Source: Betaproteobacteria bacterium (GTDB lineage Bacteria > Pseudomonadota > Gammaproteobacteria > Burkholderiales > SG8-39). From it: 64,000 nt of DNA. Positions 30,844 through 40,536 of the stretch are shown in pieces; within the stretch, counting starts at the first letter, position 1, and each line of letters starts with the position of its first letter. The position numbers and the translations under genes are program-made. Below the pieces are notes generated by a model. It worked only from the letters and a program-made list of their open reading frames with translations, searched no databases and was not told the origin of the DNA. The stretch is from assembly GCA_016195915.1 (NCBI GenBank), contig JACPYS010000038.1, positions 62,001-126,000 of the forward strand. Reading direction: 5' to 3'.

Positions 30844-31932
30844 ATGACCCCAACGCGTACGAAGAGAATTATCGTTGTTGCCGCAGTGCTCACCGCTTTT
30901 GCCGGCGCCGCCATCGCGCAGAAGGACCCCGCCAAGAGCGGGAAATCGCACCGCCTCCCCGCGACGCTCGAGACGGTGCAATGGGGCTGGCTCGATCCGA
31001 AGGAGCCGCCGAAGCTCACCATCAACTCGGGCGATACCGTCTCGATCGAGACCATGATGCATGCGCACGACAAGGTGCAGCCGGGAATCACGATGGACCA
31101 GGTCGTGGAACTGCGCAAAGCCAATCCCGGCGGCGGGCCGCATTCGATGACCGGACCGATTTACGTCAACGGTGCCGAACCCGGCGACGTGATGGAGATC
31201 CGGATCCTCAAGATCGTGCCCAAGGCCTTCGGCGTGAACTTCAACCTGCCCGGCAAGGAATTTCCGACCATCGGTGCGCTCGCCTCCGAGATGCCGGATG
31301 GCTTCATCCGGTTCTTCAAGCTGGACCTCGCGAAGAAGCAGGCGGAGTTCAAACCGGGCATCATGGTCGACCTGCAGCCTTTCCCCGGCACGCTCGCCGT
31401 CGGTATCGACCCGAACGATCCGGCGCCGCGCAAGGGCGGCGTCAAGGACGATCCGATGGCGCCGGTATCGACGCTGCGCCCCTGGAAGAACGGCTCGAAC
31501 ATGGACATCAACGAGCTGCAGGCGGGCTCGACGATCTTCATTCCGGTGTTCATCAAGGGCGGCCTGATCTGGACCGGGGATTCGCATTGCCGCCAGGGCA
31601 ACGGCGAGGTCAGCCTCACCGCGCTGGAGTGCGCCTACAAGGAGATCGTTCTGCAGCCGGTGGTGCGCAAGGACATGAAGCTCGAGTGGCCGCGCATCGA
31701 AACCAGGACGCACTGGATCACCGTCGGCCTGGACGAGGACCTGAACAAGGCCATGGTCAACGCCACGCGTGAGGCGGTGGAGTTCCTCGCCAACCAGAAA
31801 ATGGTGCCGATCAGCCGCTACGAAGCGTATTCGCTGGTCTCGATGGTGGGCGACTGCCGCGTATCGCAGGTCGTCGACGTCCGCAAGGGCGTGCATTGCA
31901 TGATCCCGAAATCGATATTCAGGAACAAGTAA
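30844..31932 (+). CDS. Exported acetamidase/formamidase-family protein
   Basis: ATG at 30844 after GGGAGAGGG gives 362 residues with a signal peptide (IIVVAAVLTAFAGAAIA). The body matches the FmdA/AmdA family: NSGDTVSIETMMHAHDKVQP, SMTGPIYVNGAEPGDVMEIR, GTLAVGIDPNDPAPRKGGVK, NMDINELQAGSTIFIPVFIK, and GDSHCRQGNGEVSLTALECA, the metal-site region. These enzymes release ammonia from short amides. The family is usually cytoplasmic, so the clear leader is noteworthy. It is divergent from the HEPN-MNT cassette. Confidence 0.82.
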   Translation: MTPTRTKRIIVVAAVLTAFAGAAIAQKDPAKSGKSHRLPATLETVQWGWLDPKEPPKLTINSGDTVSIETMMHAHDKVQPGITMDQVVELRKANPGGGPHSMTGPIYVNGAEPGDVMEIRILKIVPKAFGVNFNLPGKEFPTIGALASEMPDGFIRFFKLDLAKKQAEFKPGIMVDLQPFPGTLAVGIDPNDPAPRKGGVKDDPMAPVSTLRPWKNGSNMDINELQAGSTIFIPVFIKGGLIWTGDSHCRQGNGEVSLTALECAYKEIVLQPVVRKDMKLEWPRIETRTHWITVGLDEDLNKAMVNATREAVEFLANQKMVPISRYEAYSLVSMVGDCRVSQVVDVRKGVHCMIPKSIFRNK

Positions 31933-32849
31933 TCCGTGGCGCGCGCGCCCTCGGCGCGCGGGATGCGCTTGCCGTGATCGTCGCGTCGGTGTTGGCTGCC
32001 GCGCCGGGGCCAGGCGCCGCGCAAGGCCAGGCAGAGGGCGGCAAGCTCCAAGTCGTTGCGACCAGCACCGACCTCAAGTCGCTCGTGGAGCGCGTTGGTG
32101 GCGATCGCGTCGAGGTCGAGTGCCTCGCAGCGCCGGATCAGGATCCGCATGCCCTCGAGGTGAAACCCGCGCAGCTGGCGCGGCTGCGCCGCGCCGCGTT
32201 GCTGGTGCGGGTCGGACTCGATCACGAGCCGTGGCTGGCTCGCCTCAAGACCGGGGTGCCCGTCGTCGATGCTTCGCGGGGACTGCGCCTGCTGCAATCC
32301 GAAACCCCGCGCCTGCGCGTCGAGCGCAAAGCGCATGTCCACGCGTTCGGCAACACGCACTACTGGCTGGACCCGCAGAATGCCCGCCCGATCACCGCCG
32401 CGATCCTCGAGGCGCTCGCCAATCTGAGCCCTGCGGACCGGCCGCGCTTCGCGGCGAACCGCGAAGCGTTCGTTGTTCTTCTCGACGCGAAAATCCGGCA
32501 ATGGACGGCGGCGCTCGAGCCCTTTCACGGCGCAAGAGTCGTCGTGATCCACGACAGCTGGGCCTACTTCGCGGAGCGTTTCGGCCTCTCCATCGTCGCG
32601 GCCGTGGAGCCCACCCCCGGCGTACCGCCCTCGCCCGCGGAGCTTGCTGCGCTGTTCAAGCGCATGCGCGAGACCGGGGTGCGGGTGCTGATCGCCGATC
32701 CGCATTCCAATCCATCGCTCGTGCGCCAGGTCGCCGAAGCAAGCGGCGCGCGAACGGTTACGCTGCACCCGTCCGTGACCGATGGCGACTACCTCTCGCT
32801 GTTCGATTCGAACGTACAACGTCTTGTGTCGTTGCTCGGCGGAAGATAG
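31896..32849 (+). CDS. Metal ABC transporter substrate-binding protein (ZnuA/TroA-like)
   Basis: The best start is uncertain: a TTG at 31896 overlapping the previous gene by 37 bases (317 residues), or a GTG at 31974. A leader-like hydrophobic stretch (ALAVIVASVLAAAPGPGAAQ) precedes the mature KLQVVATSTDLKSLVERVGG. Metal ligands of cluster A-I receptors are visible: His in DPHALEVKP, His in AFGNTHYWLDPQNA, His in VVIHDSWAYFAERF region and Asp in LIADPHSNPSLVRQV. No His-rich loop is present. The permease follows 6 bases later, but no ATPase gene adjoins. Confidence 0.8.
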   Translation: MHDPEIDIQEQVIRGARALGARDALAVIVASVLAAAPGPGAAQGQAEGGKLQVVATSTDLKSLVERVGGDRVEVECLAAPDQDPHALEVKPAQLARLRRAALLVRVGLDHEPWLARLKTGVPVVDASRGLRLLQSETPRLRVERKAHVHAFGNTHYWLDPQNARPITAAILEALANLSPADRPRFAANREAFVVLLDAKIRQWTAALEPFHGARVVVIHDSWAYFAERFGLSIVAAVEPTPGVPPSPAELAALFKRMRETGVRVLIADPHSNPSLVRQVAEASGARTVTLHPSVTDGDYLSLFDSNVQRLVSLLGGR

Positions 32850-32855
32850 TTCCAC

Positions 32856-34079
32856 ATGGCGGAGCTGCTGTTCTGGCCCTTCGTCGCCGGCCTGGTTCTT
32901 ACCGGCATGCATGCCTGGTTCGGCCTGCACGTGCTTGCGCGCGGCGTGGTGTTCGTAGACCTCGCGCTCGCCCAGGTCGCCGCGCTTGGCGTCACCGTGG
33001 CGATCCTGGGCGGCCATGCGGTGCAAAGCGAGGCGGCGTACTGGTACGCGCTCGCCTTCGCCGCCGGCGCTGCCGTGCTCTTCGCCGCCGTGCGCGCCCA
33101 TGAAGCCGCCATGCAGCAGGAGGCGGTCATTGGCATCGTATACGCCGTGTCGGCGTCGCTCGGCGTGCTCGCGCTGGACCGCGCGCCGCAAGGCGCCGAG
33201 CACATCAAGCAGCTCCTGATCGGCTCCATCCTCACTGTGACGCCGCAGGAAGCCGGCATGCTCGCGCTCCTCTACGGCCTGATCGGCGCCCTGCACTGGA
33301 TATTGCGCCGCCCGCTGCTCGAGGCATCGTTCAACCCGCTGCTCGCAGCCGCGCGTCGGCGCCGAATATTTCTGTGGGACGTGGTCTTCTACGGTTCCTT
33401 CGCGCTGGTGGTCACCTCGTCGGTGCGCATCGCGGGGGTGCTGCTGGTGTTCTCCTACCTCATCGTGCCGGCGGCGATCGCCGGCCTGTTCGCCTCCAGC
33501 GTGCGTGGGCGCCTGCTCATCGCCTGGGCGCTCGGCGCCGCCATCACCGCTGCCGGCTTCGTCGCTTCGTGGCACTGGGACCTGCCCACCGGCCCGGCGG
33601 TGGTGAGCGCGTTCGGTGCCGCAATCGCGCTCGTCGCGCTGGGTTTCGCTTCCAGACGCGCAATCCTGATGGCGTTTTGCGGCGCGCTCGCACTGGCAGG
33701 TCTGCTGGCCGTCGCATTTCCGCAAGTCGAGCAGCCCTGGCTCGATGCGGTCCAGGAGGTCTTTCTCGACGAGGAAGAGCGCGCCACGCGCGCCGACAGC
33801 CTGCAATTGGTCACCGAGGCGAGTGCGGAGATCGCGCGCCTGCGCGCGCTCGAGCAGGACCTGCGCTGGGGCGCGAAGACGATGGACGCCGAAAAGCAGG
33901 AGCGCCTTCGCCAGTACCTCGCCGGCCGCAGCGAGCTCATGGCCGGTGAACAGCTCGTGCTGCAGCAGTTGCGCGCCACGGCGCGCGAGCGCCAGCGCTA
34001 CGCGCTCGGGATCCCGCTCATGCTCATGGGAGCCGGCGCCCTCGTCCTGGTGGCGCGATCGGCGCGCCGCAAGACTTGA
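32856..34079 (+). CDS. Metal ABC transporter permease (ZnuB-like) with C-terminal coiled-coil extension
   Basis: A 407-residue membrane protein. Residues ~1-290 match ABC-3 family permeases: LHVLARGVVFVDLALAQVAA (conserved coupling region), IGIVYAVSASLGVLALDRAP, LIGSILTVTPQEAGMLALLY, SVRIAGVLLVFSYLIVPAAI and GPAVVSAFGAAIALVALGFA. The family usually ends near residue 290. Here a long charged helix follows (EEERATRADSLQLVTEASAE, EIARLRALEQDLRWGAKTMD, EKQERLRQYLAGRSELMAGE) plus a last membrane segment (YALGIPLMLMGAGALVLVAR). The extension and the lack of a nearby ATPase gene are unusual. Confidence 0.83.
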   Translation: MAELLFWPFVAGLVLTGMHAWFGLHVLARGVVFVDLALAQVAALGVTVAILGGHAVQSEAAYWYALAFAAGAAVLFAAVRAHEAAMQQEAVIGIVYAVSASLGVLALDRAPQGAEHIKQLLIGSILTVTPQEAGMLALLYGLIGALHWILRRPLLEASFNPLLAAARRRRIFLWDVVFYGSFALVVTSSVRIAGVLLVFSYLIVPAAIAGLFASSVRGRLLIAWALGAAITAAGFVASWHWDLPTGPAVVSAFGAAIALVALGFASRRAILMAFCGALALAGLLAVAFPQVEQPWLDAVQEVFLDEEERATRADSLQLVTEASAEIARLRALEQDLRWGAKTMDAEKQERLRQYLAGRSELMAGEQLVLQQLRATARERQRYALGIPLMLMGAGALVLVARSARRKT

Positions 34080-34164
34080 GTCCGCTGCCAGGTTTCGCCG
34101 CTAACGCGAATTATTCTCCGCACCCCAAACCCGCCGTGCGAATTCCGGATAATCCGCAGCGATC

Positions 34165-34183
34165 TCTTGCGCGTCGCGCAAGA
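34165..34183. repeat. Short palindrome between convergent genes
   Basis: TCTTGCGCG-T-CGCGCAAGA, 9-base arms around one base, in the 129-base gap between the permease and tldD stops. Four A residues follow on the plus strand, not T, so a terminator is not supported in that direction. Nothing else is seen in the gap. Confidence 0.4.
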
Positions 34184-34208
34184 AAACGCGCCTCCTGCGT
34201 CGCGAGGC

Positions 34209-35675
34209 TCATCCGGTCCCCCCCACCGTCAGCCCGTCAATCCGTAACGTCGGCTGCCCCACGCCCACGGGCACGCTCTGGCCTTCCTTGCCGCAGGTGC
34301 CCACGCCGGGGTCGAGTTGCAGGTCGTTGCCGATCATCGACACGTGCTTGAGCGCCTCCGGGCCATTGCCGATCAGCGTCGCACCCTTCACCGGGTACGT
34401 CACCTTGCCGTCCTCGATCATGTAAGCCTCGGCAGTCGAGAACACGAACTTCCCGTTGGTGATATCCACCTGCCCGCCGCCGAAATTGACCGCATACAGT
34501 CCGCGCTTCACCGAGCGGATGATCTCCTCCGGGGTGCGCGAGCCGGCCAGCATGTAGGTGTTGGTCATGCGCGGCAGCGTGAGATGCGCGTAGGACTCGC
34601 GCCGGCCATTGCCCGTCACGGGCATCTTCATCAGCCGCGCATTGAAGCTGTCCTGGATGTAACCGCGCAGCACGCCGTCTTCGATCAGCACCGTGCATTG
34701 CGCGGGATTACCTTCGTCGTCCACCGAGAGCGAGCCGCGCCGCGCGGGCAGCGTGCCGTCGTCGACCACGGTCACGCCGCGCGCGCCCACGCGCTCGCCG
34801 AGCCGGCCCGAAAACGCCGAACTTCCCTTGCGGTTGAAATCACCCTCGAGCCCGTGGCCGATCGCCTCGTGCAGCAGGATCCCGGGCCACCCCGGCCCGA
34901 GCACCACGGTCATGGTGCCCGCGGGCGCGGGCCGCGCGGCGAGGTTGGTGATCGCGCGCGACACCGCCTTGTTCGCATACTCCTGCAGGCGCTCATCGGT
35001 GAAATGAGAGTAACCGGTACGGCCGCCGCCCCCGTCCGAGCCGGATTCGCGCCGTCCGTTTTCTTCCGCGATCACCTGCACCGAGAGCCGCACCAGCGGC
35101 CGCACGTCGGCGGCGATGTGTCCATCCGACCTCGCAACCAGCATCACGTCGTATTCGCCGCCCAGATTCGCCATCACCTGCTTCACGCGCGGATCGAGCG
35201 CGCGGCACATGCGCTCGAGCTTCTCGAGCATCGCAACCTTCGCTTCTGCGGGCAGCGACGCGAGCGGATCGGACGATGCATAGAGCGCAACCGGCGGATT
35301 GATCCTCCCGGCCGCCACGTTGACGCGCCTCCCCTGGCCGGCACGCGCGATGGCGCGCGTCGCCGTGGCTGCGTCGTGCAACGCCGGCAGGCTGATCTCG
35401 TCGGAATACGCGAACGCGGTCTTTTCGCCGGAAATGGCGCGCACCCCGACCCCGGAGTCGATGGAGAAGCTGCCGGACTTGACGATCCCCTCCTCCAGGC
35501 TCCAGCCCTCGGAGCGCGTGTACTGGAAGTAGAGGTCCGCATGATCGATGCGATGCGCCTGCAGCGCACCGAAGACCTGCGAAAGCTGCGCCGTCTTGAG
35601 GTCGTTTGGCGCAAGCAGGCGGGAGCTTGCGGTGCCGAGCAGGTTTTCGCTTTGGACGCTGGTTGCGGTTTGCAT
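34209..35675 (-). CDS. tldD: TldD-family metalloprotease
   Basis: A 488-residue protein of normal TldD length. The zinc motif [12 protein letters not shown] (HExxxH) lies near residue 268 after [14 protein letters not shown]. Other features are [40 protein letters not shown] and the C-terminal [33 protein letters not shown]. TldD works with TldE/PmbA to degrade unfolded short peptides and mature modified peptides; pmbA is not in the window. It is 4 bases downstream of the nitrilase gene in a conserved operon. Confidence 0.93.
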   Translation of the reverse strand: MQTATSVQSENLLGTASSRLLAPNDLKTAQLSQVFGALQAHRIDHADLYFQYTRSEGWSLEEGIVKSGSFSIDSGVGVRAISGEKTAFAYSDEISLPALHDAATATRAIARAGQGRRVNVAAGRINPPVALYASSDPLASLPAEAKVAMLEKLERMCRALDPRVKQVMANLGGEYDVMLVARSDGHIAADVRPLVRLSVQVIAEENGRRESGSDGGGGRTGYSHFTDERLQEYANKAVSRAITNLAARPAPAGTMTVVLGPGWPGILLHEAIGHGLEGDFNRKGSSAFSGRLGERVGARGVTVVDDGTLPARRGSLSVDDEGNPAQCTVLIEDGVLRGYIQDSFNARLMKMPVTGNGRRESYAHLTLPRMTNTYMLAGSRTPEEIIRSVKRGLYAVNFGGGQVDITNGKFVFSTAEAYMIEDGKVTYPVKGATLIGNGPEALKHVSMIGNDLQLDPGVGTCGKEGQSVPVGVGQPTLRIDGLTVGGTG

Positions 35676-35679
35676 GTCT

Positions 35680-36501
35680 TTACCTCAGTTTGCGATGTTG
35701 CAGCGCCGGGAGTTCCCGGCGCGCCTGCGCGATGCGATCGAGATCGAACTCGGCCGCCACGACTGCCTCGCCCTCCGCCTGCCGCGCGATCACCTCGCCC
35801 CAGGGGTCGATGATCATCGTGTGTCCATGCGTCTGCCGCCCGTTCGCGTGCCTGCCGCCCTGCGCTGGCGCGACGACGTACGCCAGGTTCTCGATCGCGC
35901 GCGCGCGCAACAACGTCTCCCAGTGCGCGCGCCCGGTGGTGGCGGTAAATGCCGACGGCACGAACCAGACGTCAATTTCGCCTGCAGCCCGGTACAGTTC
36001 AGGGAAGCGGACATCGTAGCAGATCGAAAGACCCAGCCTGCCGAAGGGGCTCTCTAGCGCAACGCGCTCGGTCCCCGGCTCGATGGTGCGCGACTCGTCG
36101 TAGCTCTCCGCACCCCGCGAGAAGCCGAACAGGTGGATCTTGTCGTAGCGCGCAACGCGGCGGCCGGTGCTGTCGAACACCAGGCAGGCGCTGCGCACGC
36201 GCGCAGGATCACCGCACTCCAGCGGGAGCGTGCCGCCGACGAGCCAGACGCGGTGCCTGCGCGCGGCACCGGCAAGGAACTCCTGAATCGGTCCGGCGAA
36301 TTCGCGCTCGCGCAGTTTCACCTTGTCGGTCTCGTGCCGGCCGAGCAGGCAGAAGTACTCCGGCAGTGCGACCAGCCGTGCGCCCGCGCGCGCCGCCTCG
36401 CCGATCAGGCGCTCGGCCGCGGCAAGGTTGGGCGCAAGCTCCGGCTCGGAGACCATCTGGATCGCTGCCACCCGGTAGCGCTGCTCCCTGCGCACGCTCA
36501 T
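35680..36501 (-). CDS. Carbon-nitrogen hydrolase (nitrilase superfamily, Nit1/Nit2-like)
   Basis: A 273-residue amidase with the Glu-Lys-Cys triad: [13 protein letters not shown] (Glu48 region), [20 protein letters not shown] (Lys) and [20 protein letters not shown] (Cys). The length and the IHLFGFS region fit Nit-type deaminated-glutathione/omega-amidases. It overlaps the yhdP gene by four bases and is followed by tldD, the same neighbourhood as in many Betaproteobacteria. A housekeeping metabolite-repair role is likely. Confidence 0.9.
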   Translation of the reverse strand: MSVRREQRYRVAAIQMVSEPELAPNLAAAERLIGEAARAGARLVALPEYFCLLGRHETDKVKLREREFAGPIQEFLAGAARRHRVWLVGGTLPLECGDPARVRSACLVFDSTGRRVARYDKIHLFGFSRGAESYDESRTIEPGTERVALESPFGRLGLSICYDVRFPELYRAAGEIDVWFVPSAFTATTGRAHWETLLRARAIENLAYVVAPAQGGRHANGRQTHGHTMIIDPWGEVIARQAEGEAVVAAEFDLDRIAQARRELPALQHRKLR

Positions 36502-39500
36502 TGAGCGCTCGCCGCCGGCGCCCTGGCCGCTTCGTCGCCTGTGCCCGGAGAGGCCGCCTGCGCGCTTGCGACCCTATCGACCTTCGGATCGGCCCAGGTG
36601 CCTGTGACCGAGTATTCGTACGCGAAGATCTGTCCGAGCGGATTCTTCAGCAAGCGCTGCGCGAGCAACGTCACCAGGCCCACCACCGGGCCGGCAAACA
36701 TGCCGGCAAATCCCGACACGCCCTCGCCCAGGCTCGGCACCACGCGCAGCCGGAGGTTCTGCGTTTCGCGGGCGAGATCGGAATCGCCCTGCACGAAGAT
36801 GTCCGCCGAGGAACCGCGCACGAGGACGTCCTGGGTATGCAACACGCCATGTTCGATCCTGCCGCCGCCCGTGACACGATTGAAAACAAATCCCTGGCCG
36901 AACGCGTCGGCGAGATCGAGCTTGAAAAGGCTGAGGAGCTTGCCGACGCCCGCTTCGACCTCCAGCACCTGGCCCTTTTCCGCTTCGAGCGACACCTGAC
37001 CCGACAGGCTGGGATAGTCGATCGCCAATGGCTCACCGGTCCACGCGAGCGAGCCTTTCACCTTAGCCGTCCCTCCTTTCACGATGTTCGGATGGCCGAA
37101 CCGGTCGAGGAAATGCCCCACGTCGTTGACGGCAACTTCGATTTCCATCGACGTGCGCGATTCGCCGGAGACCCGCCAGACCCCCTTGCCGCTCAGGGTG
37201 CTGTCCGGAGTGACGTTCACCAGCTTGTCGATGCGCCAGTTTCCTTCGTCGTGATGCGCGGCGATTTCGACGCGGCCGAGTTTCTTTTCACGGTAAGTGA
37301 ATCGCTCGGCGACCAGGTCGATCGCCGGCAGGTCCTGCGCCGCGTCCTGTTTCGGCGCTCCCGGATATTCCGGCGGAAACGAGAACTCGCTGAAACGCGC
37401 CACCAGGCGGCCGCGCCCCTCGCCGCGATACGAAAGCTCACCCGCCATTTCCTGCGATTGAACGTTCGCGCTCCAGCCATTCGCGTCGGCCGCGCCGCGG
37501 ATACTGGCGCGATTGAGCCGCTTGCCGAAGACGTCGAGAGAGCCGAGCTGCAGCTCGAAGCTGGTCGGCCCGGCGCTACCGCCCGTGCTGCCGCCGGTGC
37601 CGGCGCCGCCCGTGCCCGTGAGCAGCGGCGTCCAGAGATCGAGATTGAGCGCGGGCAGGTTTCCCGAGAGCAGCATTCCGGTGCGCTCGGGCAGCTTGAG
37701 CGCAGGCGCCGGTGCACCCGTCGCCGCGGCGCCCAGCACGACGGCAGCCCTCTGCACGACGGTCGTACCGCCACTGGTGCGCCGCATGAAATCCGCCACC
37801 ACGTTGCCGCCGTATGCAACCGAGATACGATCGCCGCCATCGGCGGGCACGATCTCGACGCGCAGAGCGACCGTCTCGGCCGAACTCTTGGCGAGAGGCG
37901 CGGGCAGTTCGCTCGCGACACCCCGCAACCCGGACTCGAACAAAAGGCGGCTCTCGCGCCCGCGCACCGTCACTGTCGCCGTGTATGGCGCTCCGCCCGA
38001 GATATGGCGGCGCCACGGGTGATCGAAGACGCCGCGCAGCCCGGGCACGGTCGCATCGCCGCGCGCCTGTATGACCACCTGGCCGTCAACGAGGGTGTCG
38101 CCGCTGATGATCGTCTGGCCACCCAGCAGGGTTCCTCTCACGTCACGCACCTGGATGGATTTTTCGCTGAATACCACGCGGCCGGTGGCGTTCTCCACGG
38201 GCGGCAGGCGCGGATCGACGCTCACGTTGTTGCCGGACATCTGGTACTCGCCGTCCACACGCGAACGCTCCAGCGCGGCGAGCGGCAGATCGAGCTTGAG
38301 CCGCAACCTGCCGCGCCCGGTGGCGGACATGCTGTCGGTGAAGCCGTTGACCATGCGGCGCACCGGGCTCGACTGGATGTAGCGCAGGAATTCCGCCGTC
38401 GGCCCCTCCACGGCGCCGCTCACCTGCAACTCGGTCTCGTTGGCGAGCAGGCTCGGGATGCTCGCCCGCACATTCGAGAGCTTTGCCCCGAGGATGGTGG
38501 CGCTGCGGGCCACCACCTGCATCTTTTCCCGCTGGAAGATCAGGTCGCCTTCGATCGCCTCGATGCGCGGCCAGCCCTCGACGTAGTTAAACACCCCTTG
38601 CTCTACGCGCGCGGCGATCTCGAACTGGCCTCGCGCGGGATCCACGAACGGAAAATCGCGCAGGTCCCCGCGCAGCCGCAGGCGCACGTCTTTGGAATGC
38701 CCCGCCACGATCGCCGATGCAAGCCACTGCCGCAAACCGCCGCCCACCGCGCCGGGCAGGTACCGCCCGGCCTGCCGGGCGTCGGCACGCGACAGATGCG
38801 CCGACAGGTTGATGCTGCCGGGACCCGAGCCGTCGAACGAATAGGTGCCGAACGCGGTGCCCGCGGCATCGGCATTGGCAAACGCAAGATTTTCCAGCCG
38901 CACCGTTACCGATTCCGTCTGAGTTGCGGCCGCGGTGCGCTCCCAGCCGAGCTGACCGTTGATCGATTCGAGTTTCAGGCGCGGCTCCGGAAATACCTTT
39001 GGCAGGTCGAGTTCCGCCGTCTGGGCCGCGAGGTAAAGCATGCCCTTGGTTTCGTTCGCCTCGACGCTCCCGGAAATATTCGCGAACCCGGGTATGCGCC
39101 CCCATGCGTTTGCGCAGAGCGAGGAGAACCGGCCGCGGGCGACAAATTTCTCTGCCGCGGGAAGCGGTCCCTGCCATTCGAATTTCAAGTCCTGCAGCGC
39201 GCCGCGCGGCGCGAGTTCCGTGAGCAATTTGCGCAATTCGGAAGGAAACGGCAGATACGCGGCCAGATGCACCAGCGGCGCGAGTTCGAGCGCACTCGCG
39301 TTGAGCGCGCCGCGCACGATCCTGTCGGCCTCGCCGCGCCATACGCTCAGCTGGAAGCTCGTCGGCGGCAGCACGGGCGCATTCAACGGGACCAGCTGCA
39401 GGTTCCGGCCGGACAGTTCGTAGGTGTTGCCGCTGTCGCGCCCACGCAGGCGGCCCGACACGCTCGAGAGTTCGAGCAGCGGCAGGTCCTCCGCGAGGCG

Positions 39501-40334
39501 CGCCACGACTTTCGAAAGCACCACGTCTGCGGTGGCGCGCACCGGCTTGCAGCCACCGAGCGTCGCCCAGACGCGCAGCGCGCCGTATCCCGAGCTTACG
39601 TCGACCGGATAATCGAGCCAGGCACGCCAGGCGGAGAGATCGGTGTAGCCCACCTCGGCGAATACGCGCCCGTTCAAGGCCGATGGGCGCGTGACGGTGC
39701 GGCCGATCAGCTCGGCGCGTAACTGGAAAATCGATCCCAGCGCAGGCGGCGGGCGCGCGGACAGGCCGAACGCGTGCTCGTCGCCATCGTTGCGCAGCCG
39801 GAAATTCAGCGTGGAAAGCGCCAGCAGCGGTGCGCCGCGCTGCTCGTCTATCCAGTCGATCTCGGCGTTGCTCACCACGATTTCGCGCTGGCCCAGCACC
39901 CAATCGGTCAGCCTGCCTTCGCCCTTGTCCTGCGCGAGGCTGATCCCACCGACCGTGATCCCGCCTTCGCGGTCGCGCCGCACCGTGAGCTTGAGGTCGT
40001 CGATTTCAAACGAGCGCAGGCGCAAGTCGCCGAACAGGAAAGAGCGCCACGACACGACGTTGTGCACGCGGGGCAGCAGCAACGCTTCGCGCCCCTGCTT
40101 GTCGTAGATGCGGACATTGGTGAGTTCCAGCTGCGGCCGCATACCGCGCCAGTCCGCATGGATCGCGTCGACCTTGACAGGCAGATCGATGCCCTGCGAC
40201 ACGGCCGCGAGGATTTGCTCGCGGAAATTCTCCACGTTGGGCAGCAGCCAGTAGCGCAGTGCGAGGAACAGAATCGCGAAGGCGAAAAACCCCGCCCACG
40301 CGAGCACCTCGGCAGCAATGAGCAAGCGCTTCAT
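36498..40334 (-). CDS. yhdP: YhdP-family AsmA-like membrane protein
   Basis: A protein of ~1278 residues. The ATG at 40334 is chosen because it starts the single N-terminal membrane anchor (RLLIAAEVLAWAGFFAFAIL); the frame is open further upstream, with another ATG at 40400. The rest is periplasmic beta-rich repeat: VENFREQILAAVSQGIDLPV, VKVDAIHADWRGMRPQLELT, and the C-terminal DUF3971/AsmA-2 part ending GMFAGPVVGLVTLLAQRLLK, NPLGQIFAYEYSVTGTWADP. YhdP-type proteins bridge inner and outer membrane and move phospholipids. It is divergent from glnE. Long opposing open frames here are artefacts of the high GC content. Confidence 0.9.
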   Translation of the reverse strand: MKRLLIAAEVLAWAGFFAFAILFLALRYWLLPNVENFREQILAAVSQGIDLPVKVDAIHADWRGMRPQLELTNVRIYDKQGREALLLPRVHNVVSWRSFLFGDLRLRSFEIDDLKLTVRRDREGGITVGGISLAQDKGEGRLTDWVLGQREIVVSNAEIDWIDEQRGAPLLALSTLNFRLRNDGDEHAFGLSARPPPALGSIFQLRAELIGRTVTRPSALNGRVFAEVGYTDLSAWRAWLDYPVDVSSGYGALRVWATLGGCKPVRATADVVLSKVVARLAEDLPLLELSSVSGRLRGRDSGNTYELSGRNLQLVPLNAPVLPPTSFQLSVWRGEADRIVRGALNASALELAPLVHLAAYLPFPSELRKLLTELAPRGALQDLKFEWQGPLPAAEKFVARGRFSSLCANAWGRIPGFANISGSVEANETKGMLYLAAQTAELDLPKVFPEPRLKLESINGQLGWERTAAATQTESVTVRLENLAFANADAAGTAFGTYSFDGSGPGSINLSAHLSRADARQAGRYLPGAVGGGLRQWLASAIVAGHSKDVRLRLRGDLRDFPFVDPARGQFEIAARVEQGVFNYVEGWPRIEAIEGDLIFQREKMQVVARSATILGAKLSNVRASIPSLLANETELQVSGAVEGPTAEFLRYIQSSPVRRMVNGFTDSMSATGRGRLRLKLDLPLAALERSRVDGEYQMSGNNVSVDPRLPPVENATGRVVFSEKSIQVRDVRGTLLGGQTIISGDTLVDGQVVIQARGDATVPGLRGVFDHPWRRHISGGAPYTATVTVRGRESRLLFESGLRGVASELPAPLAKSSAETVALRVEIVPADGGDRISVAYGGNVVADFMRRTSGGTTVVQRAAVVLGAAATGAPAPALKLPERTGMLLSGNLPALNLDLWTPLLTGTGGAGTGGSTGGSAGPTSFELQLGSLDVFGKRLNRASIRGAADANGWSANVQSQEMAGELSYRGEGRGRLVARFSEFSFPPEYPGAPKQDAAQDLPAIDLVAERFTYREKKLGRVEIAAHHDEGNWRIDKLVNVTPDSTLSGKGVWRVSGESRTSMEIEVAVNDVGHFLDRFGHPNIVKGGTAKVKGSLAWTGEPLAIDYPSLSGQVSLEAEKGQVLEVEAGVGKLLSLFKLDLADAFGQGFVFNRVTGGGRIEHGVLHTQDVLVRGSSADIFVQGDSDLARETQNLRLRVVPSLGEGVSGFAGMFAGPVVGLVTLLAQRLLKNPLGQIFAYEYSVTGTWADPKVDRVASAQAASPGTGDEAARAPAASAQ

Positions 40335-40536
40335 CGCCGGGCGTCCGCGTCCGGGCGTCGGTTTCCTTGCGTGGTCGTCGCCCTGTTTCTCGGTTTGCAT
40401 TACGGTGTCTGACGCGCGGCGAGCGGTCCCGTGCCGCGAGGCACTCCCGTCCCGGCCGGCACCGGAATGCCGGCCGAGCACCTTCGACGCACCCGTATTT
40501 TAGCCGTAAAGTGCCATCTTCATTCAGGTTTTCCCC

